Source: Paracoccaceae bacterium (lineage in GTDB: Bacteria > Pseudomonadota > Alphaproteobacteria > Rhodobacterales > Rhodobacteraceae). Taken from it: a DNA stretch of 14,089 nt. The stretch's first letter is position 1. Every line of letters begins with the position of its first letter. Of the stretch, positions 13,281 through 14,089 are shown in pieces. The notes beneath the pieces are model-generated. The model did no database searches, was not told the origin of the DNA, and saw only the letters and a program-made list of their open reading frames with translations. The DNA is taken from assembly GCA_002683355.1 (NCBI GenBank), contig NYTF01000005.1, forward strand, positions 20,907 through 34,995, given 5' to 3'. A program made the position numbers and the translations under genes.

Positions 13281-14089
13281 ATGACGCAGACTCGCACCGA
13301 AACGGATAGTTTTGGCCCATTAGAAGTCCCTATTGATAAATATTGGGGAGCTCAAACTCAACGATCAATAAAAAACTTTCCAATTGGTTGGGAAAGGCAA
13401 CCATTAGCTTTAATTCGAGCACTAGGAGTAATTAAAAAAGCCTGTGCGCAAACTAATATGGAAAATGGAAAATTAAAATCTGAATTTGGAAATGCAATCC
13501 AAGTTGCCGCTCAAGAAGTAATTGATGGAAAATTAGATGAACATTTTCCCCTTGTTGTTTGGCAAACAGGATCAGGAACGCAATCAAACATGAACGCCAA
13601 TGAGGTCATTGCAAATAGAGCAATTGAACTTTTAGGGGGTAAAATTGGAAGCAAAAATCCAATCCACCCCAATGACCACTGTAATATGGGTCAGTCCTCA
13701 AATGATACCTTTCCTACCGCAATGCATATCTCAGCAGCAGTTACTGTACATAACTTACTTATTCCAAACTTAAGAATTCTTGAAGACTCTTTAAATAAAA
13801 AGGTTCAAACTTTTAATCACATAATCAAAATTGGACGAACCCACACACAAGATGCGACGCCACTAACCCTTGGACAAGAATTTTCAGGATATACTCAGCA
13901 AGTTTCACAGGGCATTAAGAGAATAGAAAATGGACTACAAAATATTTATGCCCTTGCACAAGGTGGTACTGCAGTTGGCACGGGACTTAATACCGAAAAG
14001 GGTTGGGACGTCGCTGTAGCTAAGAATATTTCAAAAATAACTAATCTACCATTTTTTACGGCACCTAATAAGTTTGAAGCTTTAGCAGC
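13281..14089 (+). CDS. fumC: Class II fumarate hydratase, N-terminal part (partial at right edge)
   Basis: The frame is open from the ATG at 13281 to the window end, giving 269 codons of an enzyme usually about 460 residues long. Visible class II motifs include [21 protein letters not shown], the [19 protein letters not shown] segment, [21 protein letters not shown] and [19 protein letters not shown]. His188 in GRTH coincides in number with the catalytic His188 of E. coli FumC. The signature GSS loop with the catalytic serine would lie beyond the right edge. It hydrates fumarate to malate in the TCA cycle and, as a class II enzyme, needs no iron-sulfur cluster. An AAGGAGA ribosome-binding site (13268-13274) fixes the start. 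Aspartase and argininosuccinate lyase share the fold, but the motif set is that of fumarase. Confidence 0.95.
   Translation, partial: MTQTRTETDSFGPLEVPIDKYWGAQTQRSIKNFPIGWERQPLALIRALGVIKKACAQTNMENGKLKSEFGNAIQVAAQEVIDGKLDEHFPLVVWQTGSGTQSNMNANEVIANRAIELLGGKIGSKNPIHPNDHCNMGQSSNDTFPTAMHISAAVTVHNLLIPNLRILEDSLNKKVQTFNHIIKIGRTHTQDATPLTLGQEFSGYTQQVSQGIKRIENGLQNIYALAQGGTAVGTGLNTEKGWDVAVAKNISKITNLPFFTAPNKFEALA

Noticed and set aside
1..14089. CRISPR arrays, insertion sequences, tRNA or rRNA genes
   Set aside because: No regularly spaced repeats, transposase motifs, terminal inverted repeats or tRNA-like cloverleafs other than the tmRNA acceptor were seen on either strand.

Overview
The window looks like a piece of the chromosome of an AT-rich (by eye about 36-39 % GC) free-living alphaproteobacterium, probably marine. 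The evidence is an alphaproteobacterial-type SspB, a circularly permuted two-piece tmRNA gene typical of that class, a ribosomal protein L9 with a long acidic tail, and an XdhC-like protein of a type I associate with Rhodobacterales-like genomes. The order-level placement is inference, not measurement. Genes are densely packed. I see no mobile element, CRISPR array, rRNA or tRNA gene, and no obviously foreign segment.

Layout. (1) 1-246: the 3' end of rplI (L9), entering from the left edge. (2) 278-3509, minus strand: rpe (ribulose-phosphate epimerase) followed by pxpB, pxpC and pxpA, the three subunits of bacterial 5-oxoprolinase. The pxp genes overlap each other by 4 and 14 bases. (3) 3651-9734, plus strand: a tight five-gene beta-oxidation operon with 9-10 base gaps. 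It encodes a MaoC/NodN-type hydratase, a thiolase, a fused enoyl-CoA hydratase/3-hydroxyacyl-CoA dehydrogenase, and two different acyl-CoA dehydrogenases. The set resembles the dicarboxylate/pimelate (pim) clusters of other alphaproteobacteria but has no CoA ligase. A consensus -10 box and a short perfect inverted repeat lie in front of it. (4) 9759-10682, minus strand: an orphan XdhC/CoxI-family protein. (5) 10832-11260: glyoxalase I, with a good promoter and a 14-base palindrome upstream. (6) about 11303-11626: permuted ssrA (tmRNA), encoding the tag ANDNSAPRALAA. (7) Two convergent, unassigned four-helix membrane proteins separated by a perfect hairpin. (8) 12706-13164: sspB, the ClpXP adaptor for ssrA-tagged proteins. 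(9) 13281 to the right edge: the start of fumC.

How the genes work together. The left half is catabolic: 5-oxoproline is opened to glutamate by PxpABC, and acyl-CoAs are oxidised by the five-gene operon, with fumarase in the TCA cycle at the far right. The right half has a quality-control theme. tmRNA tags stalled nascent chains, and sspB, which encodes the adaptor that hands such tagged chains to ClpXP, lies only about 1.1 kb downstream of ssrA.

I do not see a clearly undescribed multi-gene system. The points most worth a second look are the tmRNA structure (non-canonical T-loop, short intervening segment, tag), the ssrA-sspB linkage with two unknown membrane proteins between them, and the probable heteromeric acyl-CoA dehydrogenase whose catalytic base appears to be present in only one subunit.
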